Of a DNA stretch of 18,663 nt, positions 7,387 through 16,351 are shown one piece after another. The translations under genes and the position numbers were made by a program. Below the pieces are notes generated by a model, which saw only the letters and a program-made list of their open reading frames with translations, was not told the DNA's origin and did not search any database. The DNA is from an uncultured Senegalimassilia sp. (GTDB lineage: Bacteria; Actinomycetota; Coriobacteriia; Coriobacteriales; Eggerthellaceae), in the NCBI RefSeq assembly GCF_934632265.1, contig NZ_CAKTYH010000027.1, forward strand, positions 1 through 18,663, written 5' to 3'. Numbering within the stretch: position 1 is the first letter of the stretch; each line of letters starts with the position of its first letter.

Positions 7387-8880
7387 TTACTCACAAGCTC
7401 CTTCGCCGAATGCACGTTCAAGCTCCTCGCGGGCGACGACGCGGTCGTCGAAGGAGAGCACTTCCTTGCCTACCAGCTGATAGTCCTCGTGGCCCTTGCC
7501 GGCCACCAGGATGGAATCGCCGGGCTTTGCAAGCTGGATAGCGTGCGCGATAGCGGCGCGGCGATCGGGCTGCACGTCGAAGCGGCCCTCGCCCTGCCCC
7601 ATGCCCGCCACGATATCGGCGATGATGGCATCGGGATCCTCGGTGCGGGGGTTGTCGGACGTGACCACGGCATGGTCGGCCGCAAGCGCGGCGCGGCCCA
7701 TGATGGGGCGCTTGGAGGCATCGCGGTCGCCGCCGCAGCCGAACACGCAAATGGTGCGGCCGGGCGTGAGCGCCATGATGGACCCGAGGGCCTTCTCCAG
7801 GGCATCGGGGGTGTGCGCGTAGTCCACGAACACCGACACGCCGCCGTCATGCGGCGTGTGCACGCGCTCGAGACGGCCCGGGATCTGCGGGGCCTCGCTG
7901 AGCGCGTCGATGATGGTGGACACGGGAATGCCCAGCTGGATGCCGATGCCGAACGCGCACATGATGTTCTCGACGTTGAACTTGCCCACGAGCGGGTAGT
8001 CGAACTCATAGTAGGAGCCGCGCACGTTGAGCGTGATGGAGGTGTGCGCGGGATAGTACTGGACATCCTTGGGATGGATGAGCGCCGAGCGATCGAAGCC
8101 CGTGGTGACCACGCTGTCGCCGGCCTCCGAGCAGCGGCGCAGCAGCTCCTTGCCCCACTTGTCGTCGATGCAGATGACGCGGCGGGCAGGGTAATCCTTG
8201 CTGAACAGGCGCGCCTTCGCCTCGAAGTAGGCCTCGAAGGTGTGATGGTAATCGAGATGGTCCTGCGTCAGGTTGGAGAACGCCGTGACCGCGAACGAAG
8301 AGGCGTACGTGCGCTCAAGGTCGAGCGCGTGGCTGGAGACCTCCATGGCCACCACGTCGCAGCGCGCGTCGCGCATGCGGGCGAGCAGCTGCTGCAGGTC
8401 GGGCGATTCCGGCGTGGTGTGCGAAGACTTCTCATGTACATCGCCGATGACGGTGCCCACGGTGCCGATGACGCCCGTTCGCTTGCCCGCCACGCGGGCG
8501 ATATGCTCCACCAGGTACGTGGTGGTGGTTTTGCCGTTCGTGCCCGTGACGCCCACGAGCGAAAGCGCGCGCGACGGATCGTCGTAGAAGCGCGCTGACG
8601 CCTCGGCCATGGCCTTGCGGGTGTCGGAGACGACCACTTCCGTGACGTCGGTGGCGTCGGCCAGATAGACCTTGCGCTCCACCACGAGCACCTTCGCGCC
8701 ATGGTCGATGGCGTCCTGGGCGAAGGTGTGGCCGTCGGTTTTCATGCCGACGATGCAGAAGAACGCGTCGCCGGGCTTGACTTTATCACTTCGATAGGCG
8801 ATGCCCTCAACCTCATCTTGCGCGTTGCCGATGATGGTGCAGTCCATGCCTTCAAACAGTTCGGTGCAGGTCTTACCCAT
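7387..8880 (-). CDS. murE: MurE, UDP-MurNAc-dipeptide:meso-diaminopimelate ligase
   Basis: MurE adds the third amino acid of the peptidoglycan stem peptide. The 497 residues show the ATP loop GTNGKTT at 113-119, the substrate segment TTPESPDLQ, MEVSSHALDL, FSNLTQDHLDYH and VDYAHTPDALEK. The motif DNPR at 409-412 followed by TEDP is the established signature of meso-diaminopimelate-specific enzymes, in contrast to the L-Lys type. The cell wall is therefore predicted to contain meso-DAP. The ATG at 8880 has GAGGT about 6 bases upstream, overlapping the ftsI stop codon. No motif is missing. Confidence 0.97.
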   Translation of the reverse strand: MGKTCTELFEGMDCTIIGNAQDEVEGIAYRSDKVKPGDAFFCIVGMKTDGHTFAQDAIDHGAKVLVVERKVYLADATDVTEVVVSDTRKAMAEASARFYDDPSRALSLVGVTGTNGKTTTTYLVEHIARVAGKRTGVIGTVGTVIGDVHEKSSHTTPESPDLQQLLARMRDARCDVVAMEVSSHALDLERTYASSFAVTAFSNLTQDHLDYHHTFEAYFEAKARLFSKDYPARRVICIDDKWGKELLRRCSEAGDSVVTTGFDRSALIHPKDVQYYPAHTSITLNVRGSYYEFDYPLVGKFNVENIMCAFGIGIQLGIPVSTIIDALSEAPQIPGRLERVHTPHDGGVSVFVDYAHTPDALEKALGSIMALTPGRTICVFGCGGDRDASKRPIMGRAALAADHAVVTSDNPRTEDPDAIIADIVAGMGQGEGRFDVQPDRRAAIAHAIQLAKPGDSILVAGKGHEDYQLVGKEVLSFDDRVVAREELERAFGEGACE

Positions 8881-8889
8881 TTGGATACC

Positions 8890-10938
8890 TCACTCAGACG
8901 TAATCCCGAATCGATCGATTGCTGCAGTCATTATATCCTTAAAGATAGGCGTGACGACACCGTCCCCAGGAACCTCATTTGCGCCCACAAAGCACACCAG
9001 CTTGCTTGACGAATCCGCCAAAAAGCCCGTGAACGCCAAGTTGTACACGTTCTTGCGGTACCCGCCGTTCTCCTCGTCGTAGATCTCGGCCGTGGAGGTC
9101 TTGCCGGCTACGTTGAACCCGTCGATGGCGGCCTTTTGACCCGTGCCGTCGGTGACGACGGTCTTAAGCATCGACTGCATGTCGCCGAGAGCGTCGGTGT
9201 TGTCGATGACCTGCTCGGTGTCGTAGGTGGGCGTGGTGCCGCTTTGCGGCATCCCGATGAGGAAGTGCGGCACGCATTCCACGCCGTTGTTCACGATGGC
9301 GCCGTAGAAGCGCGTCATCTGCAGCGGGGTGACCGACACGCCCTGGCCGAACGAGACGTTGTACGCCTGGACCGCCGACCACTGGTCGTAGGGCGCGAGC
9401 ATGCCGAGCACGTCGGTGCCCTCCTCCCCTTCGCCGGGATAGTCCACGCCGGTGTCGGAGTGCAGGTTGTAGCGGACGATGTGGTTGTACAGCTCCTCGA
9501 AGCCCATCTTCTCCGTGGCAAGCGAGATGCCGACGTTGGAGGACTGGTCGAGGATCTGGCGCAGCGTGAACGTGGCGTCGCCGCGTTCGTGAGCGTCGGA
9601 GATGGTGTAGCCGTCGGCGGTGATCGAGGCCGGGCAGAACAGCTCGGAATCGGGCGTGAGCGTGCCCGTCTCAAGGATGGCCATGGCCGAGACCGACTTG
9701 AAGATGGAGCCGGGTTCGAACAGGTCTGTCACGCACTTGAGCTGCATGGCGCCTTCCTTGACCTCGCTTCGATCGGCGGGGTTGAACAGCGGAAGGGATG
9801 CGGCGGCGTAGATCTCGCCGGTGGAGCCGTCCATGAGCACGGCCGAGCCGCCCGTGGCGTTGAGGCCCTTGCAGCCCGACGTCAGGGAATCCTCCACCTG
9901 GCGCTGCAGCTCGATGTCGATGGACACGACGATATCCTGCCCGTCGATGGCGTCCACCTTCTCGTGCGTGCCGCTGGGGATGAGCTGGCCGGTCTGGCCG
10001 TATTCCTGTTCCATATAGCCCGGCGTGCCGGAGAGCACGTCGTTGTACTGGGCCTCAAGGCCGCAGATGCCGTAATAGTATTCGCGGTTCGTGTCCGAAT
10101 CCACGCCGATGCTGCACGCGCCGACCACCTGGCCGCCCACCTGGGCGTTGGGGTACTCGCGGCGGCTTTCGGAGACGTAGTGGATGCCCGAGGCGATGGT
10201 TTCGGCCTTGCGGCCGGCCGCCTTCGCGTCTGCCGTCTCCTTGTTCTGCGCTTCCTCGACACGCTCGGAGGCCACTTCCCTGACCTCGTCGCCGACGCTG
10301 GTATCGGCCTTGCGCTTGATGATGGAATAGTACGTGTCGCTGGCGGTGACCTTCTCCAGGTAGTCCTTCGCCTCGCCGCCGAGCACCTGCGCCAGGATGC
10401 CCGCGGTGAGGTTAGGGTCGCTCACCTCGGCGGGGTTGACGTAGATGGTGGTGGCGTCGACGCTGGTGGCGAGCACCACGCCGTTGCGATCGTATATGGT
10501 GCCGCGGCGCGGCTCGAGCACGATCTTGGACGTGCGCTGCGCCTGGGCCTGGTCGGTGAACTCGGGGGCCTTGATGACCTGCAACCACACGAGCTTGCCG
10601 AAGAACAGCACGACGATGAGGGCGAACAGGACGAGCGGGGCGAACGCGCGCTCGGCGTCGAGGAACGCGAGGAAGCCCGCAACGCCCGATCTGGGCTGGG
10701 CGGGCTTGCGGCCGGATACGCCGTTTCGCGACCGGGACGCGCGCGCATCGCGCTCGGTGCGCGCGGTGCGGGAGCGGCTCTGCCCCGAAGCGCCGTGACG
10801 CCCGGAGCGGTATGCGCTGCGGGCGTCGGTGCGGCTTGCGTGTTGGCCTGACGAACGGCCGGATCTGCTGTTGTTCGCGCGACGCTGGGCATCGCGGGCG
10901 CCGCCGTCGTTGCGCGGCGGGCGGTTTCGGTTCTGCAT
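8890..10938 (-). CDS. ftsI: FtsI/PBP3-type class B penicillin-binding protein (septal transpeptidase)
   Basis: FtsI cross-links septal peptidoglycan and partners with FtsW. It has 682 residues. A very basic Arg/Ser-rich cytoplasmic N-terminus (1-~85) precedes one membrane anchor (about 98-120). The dimerisation domain begins at RRGTIYDRNGVVLA (144-157). The transpeptidase domain carries the nucleophile motif SIFK (Ser411, Lys414) and SSN (466-468). The third motif reads KTST (613-616), where most family members have KTG or KSG. A charged, helix-prone segment (about 208-250) lies inside the N-terminal domain and looks longer than in typical FtsI. The ATG at 10938 has GGGGAG about 9 bases upstream, next to the ftsL stop. 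No C-terminal PASTA domain is seen. Confidence 0.94.
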   Translation of the reverse strand: MQNRNRPPRNDGGARDAQRRANNSRSGRSSGQHASRTDARSAYRSGRHGASGQSRSRTARTERDARASRSRNGVSGRKPAQPRSGVAGFLAFLDAERAFAPLVLFALIVVLFFGKLVWLQVIKAPEFTDQAQAQRTSKIVLEPRRGTIYDRNGVVLATSVDATTIYVNPAEVSDPNLTAGILAQVLGGEAKDYLEKVTASDTYYSIIKRKADTSVGDEVREVASERVEEAQNKETADAKAAGRKAETIASGIHYVSESRREYPNAQVGGQVVGACSIGVDSDTNREYYYGICGLEAQYNDVLSGTPGYMEQEYGQTGQLIPSGTHEKVDAIDGQDIVVSIDIELQRQVEDSLTSGCKGLNATGGSAVLMDGSTGEIYAAASLPLFNPADRSEVKEGAMQLKCVTDLFEPGSIFKSVSAMAILETGTLTPDSELFCPASITADGYTISDAHERGDATFTLRQILDQSSNVGISLATEKMGFEELYNHIVRYNLHSDTGVDYPGEGEEGTDVLGMLAPYDQWSAVQAYNVSFGQGVSVTPLQMTRFYGAIVNNGVECVPHFLIGMPQSGTTPTYDTEQVIDNTDALGDMQSMLKTVVTDGTGQKAAIDGFNVAGKTSTAEIYDEENGGYRKNVYNLAFTGFLADSSSKLVCFVGANEVPGDGVVTPIFKDIMTAAIDRFGITSE

Positions 10939-10944
10939 AACGGG

Positions 10945-11409
10945 CTACTCCCCGGCGGTAGTGGCGGTCTCCACGCTGCGGGACAGGGAAAGCGACCCAT
11001 CGTCGTTGGTGGAAACCACGTCTTCGGGCATGTTGATGGTACCCACTTCCGCAGGCGCCGCCATGCCGAGCTTCTCGGCCTGCATGCGCACGCGGGTGGA
11101 GTTGGAAAGCAGGCTTTGCGTGACCTCGAGCGAGCTGCCCTGCGCACGGGCATCATCGATCTGGCTGGAAAGCGCCTGGGATTGCATGGAGGTGGTCACG
11201 GTGGCCGCCGAAAGGGTGAGGCTTGCGATGCATACCAGGGCCAAAACCGCCATGACGATAATCGCCGCCTTCAGAACGAGGCCGGGCGTGACGGTGGAGG
11301 CGGGAGCGGCGGAGCGGGTGCGCTGTCCGGGCACGACGGAGATGCGCGTGCGCGGGGCGCGCTCGACGGCGCGTTCGGGATACAGGGAATACGCGGGCTG
11401 GGCGCTCAT
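10945..11409 (-). CDS. ftsL: FtsL-like divisome protein
   Basis: This 154-residue bitopic membrane protein has a ~43-residue cytoplasmic N-terminus, one hydrophobic span (about 44-67) and an extracellular helix-prone stretch (about 70-118). FtsL joins DivIC/FtsB and FtsQ in the complex that activates FtsWI. Sequence conservation in this family is weak, so the call rests on size, topology and the fixed position between rsmH and ftsI. The segment LLSNSTRVRMQAEKLGMAAP resembles the short conserved region ending many FtsL coiled coils. It has the best ribosome site of the cluster, AAGGAGGTG five bases before the ATG, after a 95-base gap. Translation is therefore probably independent of rsmH. Confidence 0.85.
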   Translation of the reverse strand: MSAQPAYSLYPERAVERAPRTRISVVPGQRTRSAAPASTVTPGLVLKAAIIVMAVLALVCIASLTLSAATVTTSMQSQALSSQIDDARAQGSSLEVTQSLLSNSTRVRMQAEKLGMAAPAEVGTINMPEDVVSTNDDGSLSLSRSVETATTAGE

Positions 11410-11504
11410 GCTCCACCTCCTTTCGTGTTTCTGCTTCGTTTACGGTGGCACGTTGCGCGAACGGGTTCGCTCGGTTGTCGTGTTGTTGCTTTTGTCGTGC
11501 TGCG

Positions 11505-12473
11505 CTACAGCTTCTGCGCCACGCGCAGCTTGGCGCTGCGGGCGCGGGGGTTGCGCGCTATCTCATCGGCCGTGGGCACGATGGGCTTTCGGGTAAGCAC
11601 CTTGAGTATCGGCTCCTTGCCGCACATGCACACCGGAAGATCGGGCGGGCAGGTGCAACGGTTCGCAAAGCTTTGGAACATGTCCTTGACGATACGGTCC
11701 TCGAGCGAGTGGTAGCTGATCACGCAGATGCGCCCGCCGGGGTTCGCCCAGCGGATGGCAGCTTCCAGGCCGCTTTTCAGAACGTCGAGCTCGCCGTTGA
11801 CCTCGATGCGCAGAGCTTGGAACGTGCGCTTGGCGGGGTGTCCGCCGGCGCGGCGCGCGCTTGCCGGGATGGCCGCCTTGATGACGTCGACCAGCTGCGC
11901 GCTCGTTTCAAGCGGGGCCTTCTCGCGGGCGCGGACGATGAAGTCCGCGATGCGGCTGGCCCACCGCTCATCGGAGTAGGAGCGGATGATCCGAGTGAGG
12001 TCTGCTGCGTTGTAGGTGTTCACGACCTCTGCTGCGGTTAGGGTGTTTTTCCCCGGATCCATCCTCATATCAAGCGGGCCATCCTCCTTGAAGGAGAAGC
12101 CCCGTGATGGCGTGTCGATCTGAACGGAGGATACGCCGATGTCGAACAAAAACGCGTCCACACCGGGAACATCCACGCTCAGAAGCGCTTCGTCCATGTT
12201 GCCGAAGTTGTTGCGCACCAGTTCCAGATGCGGGCGCAGCTCATCGGGCAGCGAGCCGAGTTTGCGGGCGGCCGCGGCAAGCGCCACGTCGTCCTGATCG
12301 ATGCCGATGAGGGTGCCCCCGCATCCGATGCGCTGGGCAACTTCGAAGGAATGCCCTGCTCCGCCGAGCGTTGCGTCCACGAACGTCTGCTGCGGTTTGA
12401 GGTTCAAGTGCTCGAGGCACTCGGGGAGCAGGACCGGTATATGCCGAAACTCTTGGTTTGCCAATTCGCTCAC
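11505..12473 (-). CDS. rsmH: RsmH, 16S rRNA (cytosine-1402-N4)-methyltransferase
   Basis: RsmH (MraW) uses SAM to methylate C1402 of 16S rRNA in the decoding centre. The 322 residues are of usual length. HIPVLLPECLEHL opens the protein, the SAM loop DATLGGAGHS is at 33-42, IGIDQD at 56-61 and FDIGVSSVQ further on. The conserved C-terminus includes the Cys-rich CTCPPDLPVCMCG (273-285) and NPRARSAKLRV (308-318). The start shown is GTG at 12473, but GGAAGG is only 1-2 bases away. A TTG at codon 4 (12464) would be better spaced and may be the true start. It begins 9 bases after the mraZ stop. Confidence 0.95.
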   Translation of the reverse strand: MSELANQEFRHIPVLLPECLEHLNLKPQQTFVDATLGGAGHSFEVAQRIGCGGTLIGIDQDDVALAAAARKLGSLPDELRPHLELVRNNFGNMDEALLSVDVPGVDAFLFDIGVSSVQIDTPSRGFSFKEDGPLDMRMDPGKNTLTAAEVVNTYNAADLTRIIRSYSDERWASRIADFIVRAREKAPLETSAQLVDVIKAAIPASARRAGGHPAKRTFQALRIEVNGELDVLKSGLEAAIRWANPGGRICVISYHSLEDRIVKDMFQSFANRCTCPPDLPVCMCGKEPILKVLTRKPIVPTADEIARNPRARSAKLRVAQKL

Positions 12474-12482
12474 GCCTTCCGA

Positions 12483-12932
12483 TTAGCTGAACAACACGCT
12501 CAAGTCGATGTCGTCATCCTGCTCATCGAAGCGCTTTGCGTCCCAGATCTCGAAGTAGCCCGTATTACCCAATGCGACGACGTCCTTGTCGATGCCCGCC
12601 TTCTGACGCAGCTCGGCGGGGATGCCGATGCGTCCGGCGTTGTCGACGCTGACGTTGTTGGCGCGGCTCTTCAGCTTGCGGCGCAAGCCGACGTGGGCCT
12701 TGGACGTGGGGTCGTAACCGCCGAACTTGCTATCGAACAGCGACACGATCCACTCCTCGAACGCCTGAGGCTCGAATGCGTACAGGCACTCGTCATCGGG
12801 GCTGAGGGTTACCACCAGATCTTCCGAAAGGACCTTGCGAAACGCGGCGGGCAGGGACATACGGCCCTTGGCGTCTACCTTGTGTCGGTAGGAGCCGTTC
12901 ATGTCGATCGGCTTGTCGACGCCTTCTGCCAT
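12483..12932 (-). CDS. mraZ: MraZ, transcriptional regulator of the dcw cluster
   Basis: MraZ is a ring-forming AbrB/SpoVT-like DNA-binding protein that binds repeated TGGG-type boxes in its own promoter and controls the dcw operon. It has 149 residues with the two diagnostic DxxxR motifs, DAKGR (20-24) and DNAGR (97-101). The ATG at 12932 has GGAAGGAAGG just upstream. It adds about ten residues compared with the common start, which would correspond to Met11 (MNGSYRHKVDAKGR), but no ribosome site precedes Met11. As first gene of the tight dcw run it lies downstream of a promoter containing matching boxes. The C-terminus is acidic (EQDDDIDLSVLFS). Confidence 0.96.
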   Translation of the reverse strand: MAEGVDKPIDMNGSYRHKVDAKGRMSLPAAFRKVLSEDLVVTLSPDDECLYAFEPQAFEEWIVSLFDSKFGGYDPTSKAHVGLRRKLKSRANNVSVDNAGRIGIPAELRQKAGIDKDVVALGNTGYFEIWDAKRFDEQDDDIDLSVLFS

Positions 12933-12976
12933 GCCTTCCTTCCGCTGCTTTCCGTTTGTTCCGTTCGGTGTTTGGG

Positions 12977-13005
12977 ATTCTACCCCACTTCATCCCACTT
13001 CGCAA
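12977..13005 (-). promoter_or_regulatory. Promoter of the mraZ/dcw operon
   Basis: On the minus strand a -35 element TTGCGA (13005-13000) and a -10 element TAGAAT (12982-12977) are separated by exactly 17 bases. They match the sigma-70 consensus at 4/6 and 5/6 positions. Transcription would start near 12970, giving a leader of roughly 40 bases before mraZ. The spacer is filled by two MraZ-type boxes, so a bound regulator would block RNA polymerase. Confidence 0.7.
12984..12998 (-). promoter_or_regulatory. MraZ operator: two GTGGG boxes 10 bases apart
   Basis: The minus strand reads GTGGGATGAAGTGGG here, two GTGGG boxes repeating every 10 bases (one helical turn). MraZ proteins studied in other bacteria bind direct TGGG or GTGG repeats with this spacing upstream of their own gene. 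The position between -35 and -10 supports autorepression. That MraZ is the protein that binds here is inferred from the family and position. Confidence 0.75.
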
Positions 13006-13384
13006 CATCTTGCGGCACGTTTTGGGCGGTTTCGCACAGGCGTTGACCCCTTGTAACCTCCGTGATTCATTCGTAAAACAGGTGGTTTTGGGGGTGGTTT
13101 CCATATGGTGCGCAAGGTGGTTCGCCAACCACAATATATAGATTTGCGTTTGGGCAAAAATGGGGTGGGATGAAGTGGGATTGCATTTGTGCGGATTCGG
13201 TGGCGTGGGGCGATGTGGGATGAGTGGGACGAAGTGGGAGGCGTTGGCGCGGTGGCTGCTGCCGCGCTGCGCAAGGCGCTGTCCGTTGTCCGCCGACGCA
13301 TCGCGAGAAATGATACCGGTAACCGTCTGTAACCGATAACGGGACCGGTTGAATACGGTTGCGAACGCTTTCGCTCCCCAACCT
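13006..13384. other. Intergenic region between xerD and mraZ
   Basis: No coding frame here has convincing character. Besides the box array, the plus strand is G/T-rich with GTGGTT at 13082, 13094 and 13117. The last of these forms a small inverted repeat with AACCAC (13117-13132). An AT-rich block (AATATATAG, 13133-13141) could hold a weak promoter, but no matching -35 is clear on either strand. Two ACCGGT palindromes lie at 13315-13320 and 13344-13349 and a 5-bp GCGAA/TTCGC hairpin at 13361-13374, just after the xerD stop. No clear terminator with a T-run was found for xerD. Confidence 0.6.
13165..13238 (+). promoter_or_regulatory. Second, inverted array of GTGGG boxes upstream of mraZ
   Basis: GTGGG occurs on the plus strand at 13165, 13175, 13205, 13215, 13224 and 13234, with steps of 10, 30, 10, 9 and 10 bases, so all boxes face nearly the same side of the helix. 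A weaker GTGGC sits at 13200. Bases 13165-13179 are an exact inverted copy of the 15-base operator at 12984-12998. No promoter resembling the mraZ one accompanies it. It may be an auxiliary MraZ site, allowing looping or spreading. Confidence 0.55.
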
Positions 13385-14308
13385 TTACGCGCGCGGGTGC
13401 GCGTGCAGGTATTCCTCGCGCAGGTGGCTGCGATCGACGTGGGTGTAGACCTGCGTGGTGGAGATATCGGAATGGCCGAGGATATCCTGGATAACGCGCA
13501 GATCCGCCCCGCCCTGCAGCATATGCGTGGCGAACGAATGGCGCAGCGTGTGCGGATGCAGGTTGTCCACGCCGATGGCAAGGCCGGCGCGCGCAACTAC
13601 CTTGAACACGCTTTGGCGCGTCAGACGGCCGCCGCGGGCGTTGAGGAACACGGCGTCGGTGGGCTTTGCGTAGGGCTTGGTCAGCTGCGGGCGCGCGTTC
13701 TCCAGGTAATCGGCCAACGCGGTTGCCGCCGCGCCGGATATCGGGGAGATGCGCTGCTTGCCGCCCTTGCCGAGCACGAGCAGATAGCCCTGGTCGAGCA
13801 CCACGTCGGGCAGATCGAGGCCGCACAGCTCGCTGACGCGCAAACCGCAACCGTAAAGCACCTCGAGCATGGCGCGGTTGCGCAAGGCCGCAGGGCCGCC
13901 CTCCTGCCCCTCAAGCTCTTCGAACAGGCGTTGCACCTGGTCGATCGATAAAACATCGGGTAGGCGCTCCGGCGTCTTGGGCAGCGGCAGGCCCGCTGCG
14001 GGGTTGCTTTCGGTGTAATCCTCGGCCACGCAAAACCGGTGAAAACCTTTCACCACCGATGCCCTGCGGCACACCGTGGAAGCGGCGTAACCCTGCGCGA
14101 ACAGATGCTCCTGATACGCCACGATGGATTCGCGCGACACCTGCGAGAGCTTCTCGATGCCCTGCGAGGACAGGAAGTCCCGATATGTTTCCAGGTCCGC
14201 CTCGTATGCCTCGATGGTGCGCGGCGAGCTGCCGCGCTCGATACGCAGGTAGGCGATGTATTCCGCCGCCAAATCGATCAGATCGTCGGTATCGATGCTC
14301 TCGTCCAC
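13385..14308 (-). CDS. xerD: XerD-type tyrosine recombinase
   Basis: This site-specific recombinase likely resolves chromosome dimers at a dif site during division. It has 307 residues, the usual Xer length. A SAM-like N-terminal DNA-binding domain (about 10-105) precedes the catalytic domain. All catalytic residues are visible: Arg157 (CGLRVSEL), Lys181 (GKGGKQR), His253 and Arg256 (HTLRHSFATH), His279 (LGHSDISTT) and the nucleophile Tyr288 (QVYTH). It starts at GTG 14308 with GGAAGGA about 8 bases upstream. XerC and XerD cannot be separated with certainty by eye. Its placement between pyrG and the dcw cluster fits a housekeeping enzyme and not a phage or integron integrase. Confidence 0.92.
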   Translation of the reverse strand: MDESIDTDDLIDLAAEYIAYLRIERGSSPRTIEAYEADLETYRDFLSSQGIEKLSQVSRESIVAYQEHLFAQGYAASTVCRRASVVKGFHRFCVAEDYTESNPAAGLPLPKTPERLPDVLSIDQVQRLFEELEGQEGGPAALRNRAMLEVLYGCGLRVSELCGLDLPDVVLDQGYLLVLGKGGKQRISPISGAAATALADYLENARPQLTKPYAKPTDAVFLNARGGRLTRQSVFKVVARAGLAIGVDNLHPHTLRHSFATHMLQGGADLRVIQDILGHSDISTTQVYTHVDRSHLREEYLHAHPRA

Positions 14309-14355
14309 AAGCGCTTCCTTCCCTATCGGTTCATCCCTGTATACCGCACCCTACG

Positions 14356-14385
14356 GAAAAGGCCGCCCGATACGGCGGCCTTTTC
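14356..14385 (-). terminator. Rho-independent terminator after pyrG
   Basis: A perfect 12-bp stem, GAAAAGGCCGCC (14356-14367) pairing with 14374-14385, encloses the loop CGATAC. Read on the minus strand it ends in CCTTTTC, about 60 bases after the pyrG stop. The stem is symmetric with A and T ends, so it could act in both directions. It separates pyrG from xerD. Confidence 0.8.
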
Positions 14386-14408
14386 GCAACAACAACATTA
14401 TGTAAACC
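14381..14408. other. Candidate dif-like Xer site upstream of xerD
   Basis: Bases 14398-14408 read TTATGTAAACC, a 10/11 match to the XerD arm of the Bacillus subtilis dif site as I recall it. A 6-base centre (14392-14397, ACAACA) separates it from 14381-14391, TTTTCGCAACA, which matches about 8/11 of a gammaproteobacterial XerC arm (ATTTCGCATAA). The inner CATAA of the XerC arm is not kept, and the site overlaps the terminator stem. It may be chance. Confidence 0.25.
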
Positions 14409-14445
14409 TTTAACCGGTTTAGCCCGAACCCCGGAACCTGCCGAA

Positions 14446-16062
<1,617 letters not shown>

Positions 16063-16154
16063 TTAGAAACCAGTGTATTTCCCCACCGCCGATCGCGCTG
16101 CGCCCAGGCCGATACGCCTGCAGCACGCCAACGGCAAACTCCAAACGTTGGTTT

Positions 16155-16160
16155 ATTGTA
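16155..16160 (-). promoter_or_regulatory. Possible -10 element of the pyrG promoter
   Basis: On the minus strand TACAAT matches the -10 consensus at 5/6 positions, about 110 bases before the pyrG start. The hexamer 17 bases upstream (TGGGGT) is a poor -35. It is the best candidate I see, but weak. Confidence 0.35.
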
Positions 16161-16282
16161 CGCGCCGCGCAACTTCCACCCCAGCGCCGGGCGCGCCTTT
16201 TAACAGAGGGGAAACGAAACCGAAACGAGATGGATGGCGAAGGCGGCTTCGTCCGCTTTTCGCGTGTGGATGGACGCTTGAC

Positions 16283-16311
16283 TTCACGCGTGCGCGCGCG
16301 AGCCTTATACT
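16283..16311 (+). promoter_or_regulatory. Probable promoter of the DUF1846 gene
   Basis: TATACT at 16306-16311 is a good -10 element. TTCACG at 16283-16288 lies 17 bases before it and matches the -35 consensus at 4/6. A better -35, TTGACT at 16278-16283, would be 22 bases away, which is too far. Transcription would begin near 16318, about 34 bases before the gene's ATG. Confidence 0.55.
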
Positions 16312-16351
16312 GGTTCGGTTAAACCTACCGTCATGGAAAGGGGTTGCGCCC

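Noticed and set aside
13043..13071. TTGACC -35-like element on the plus strand in the xerD-mraZ gap
   Set aside because: No acceptable -10 follows at 16-18 bases (TTCATT at best), and there is no plus-strand gene downstream.
13082..13122. GTGGTT repeats as additional MraZ boxes
   Set aside because: Spacing is 12 and 23 bases, out of helical phase with the array, and the third G is missing.
16097..16124. Hairpin in the pyrG leader as an attenuator
   Set aside because: The stem is short with an internal bulge, and no T-run follows in the direction of pyrG.
16073..16351. N-terminal extension of the DUF1846 gene
   Set aside because: The extension is Arg/Pro-rich, covers the likely promoter, and ATG 16352 has a well-placed ribosome site and a family-like start.
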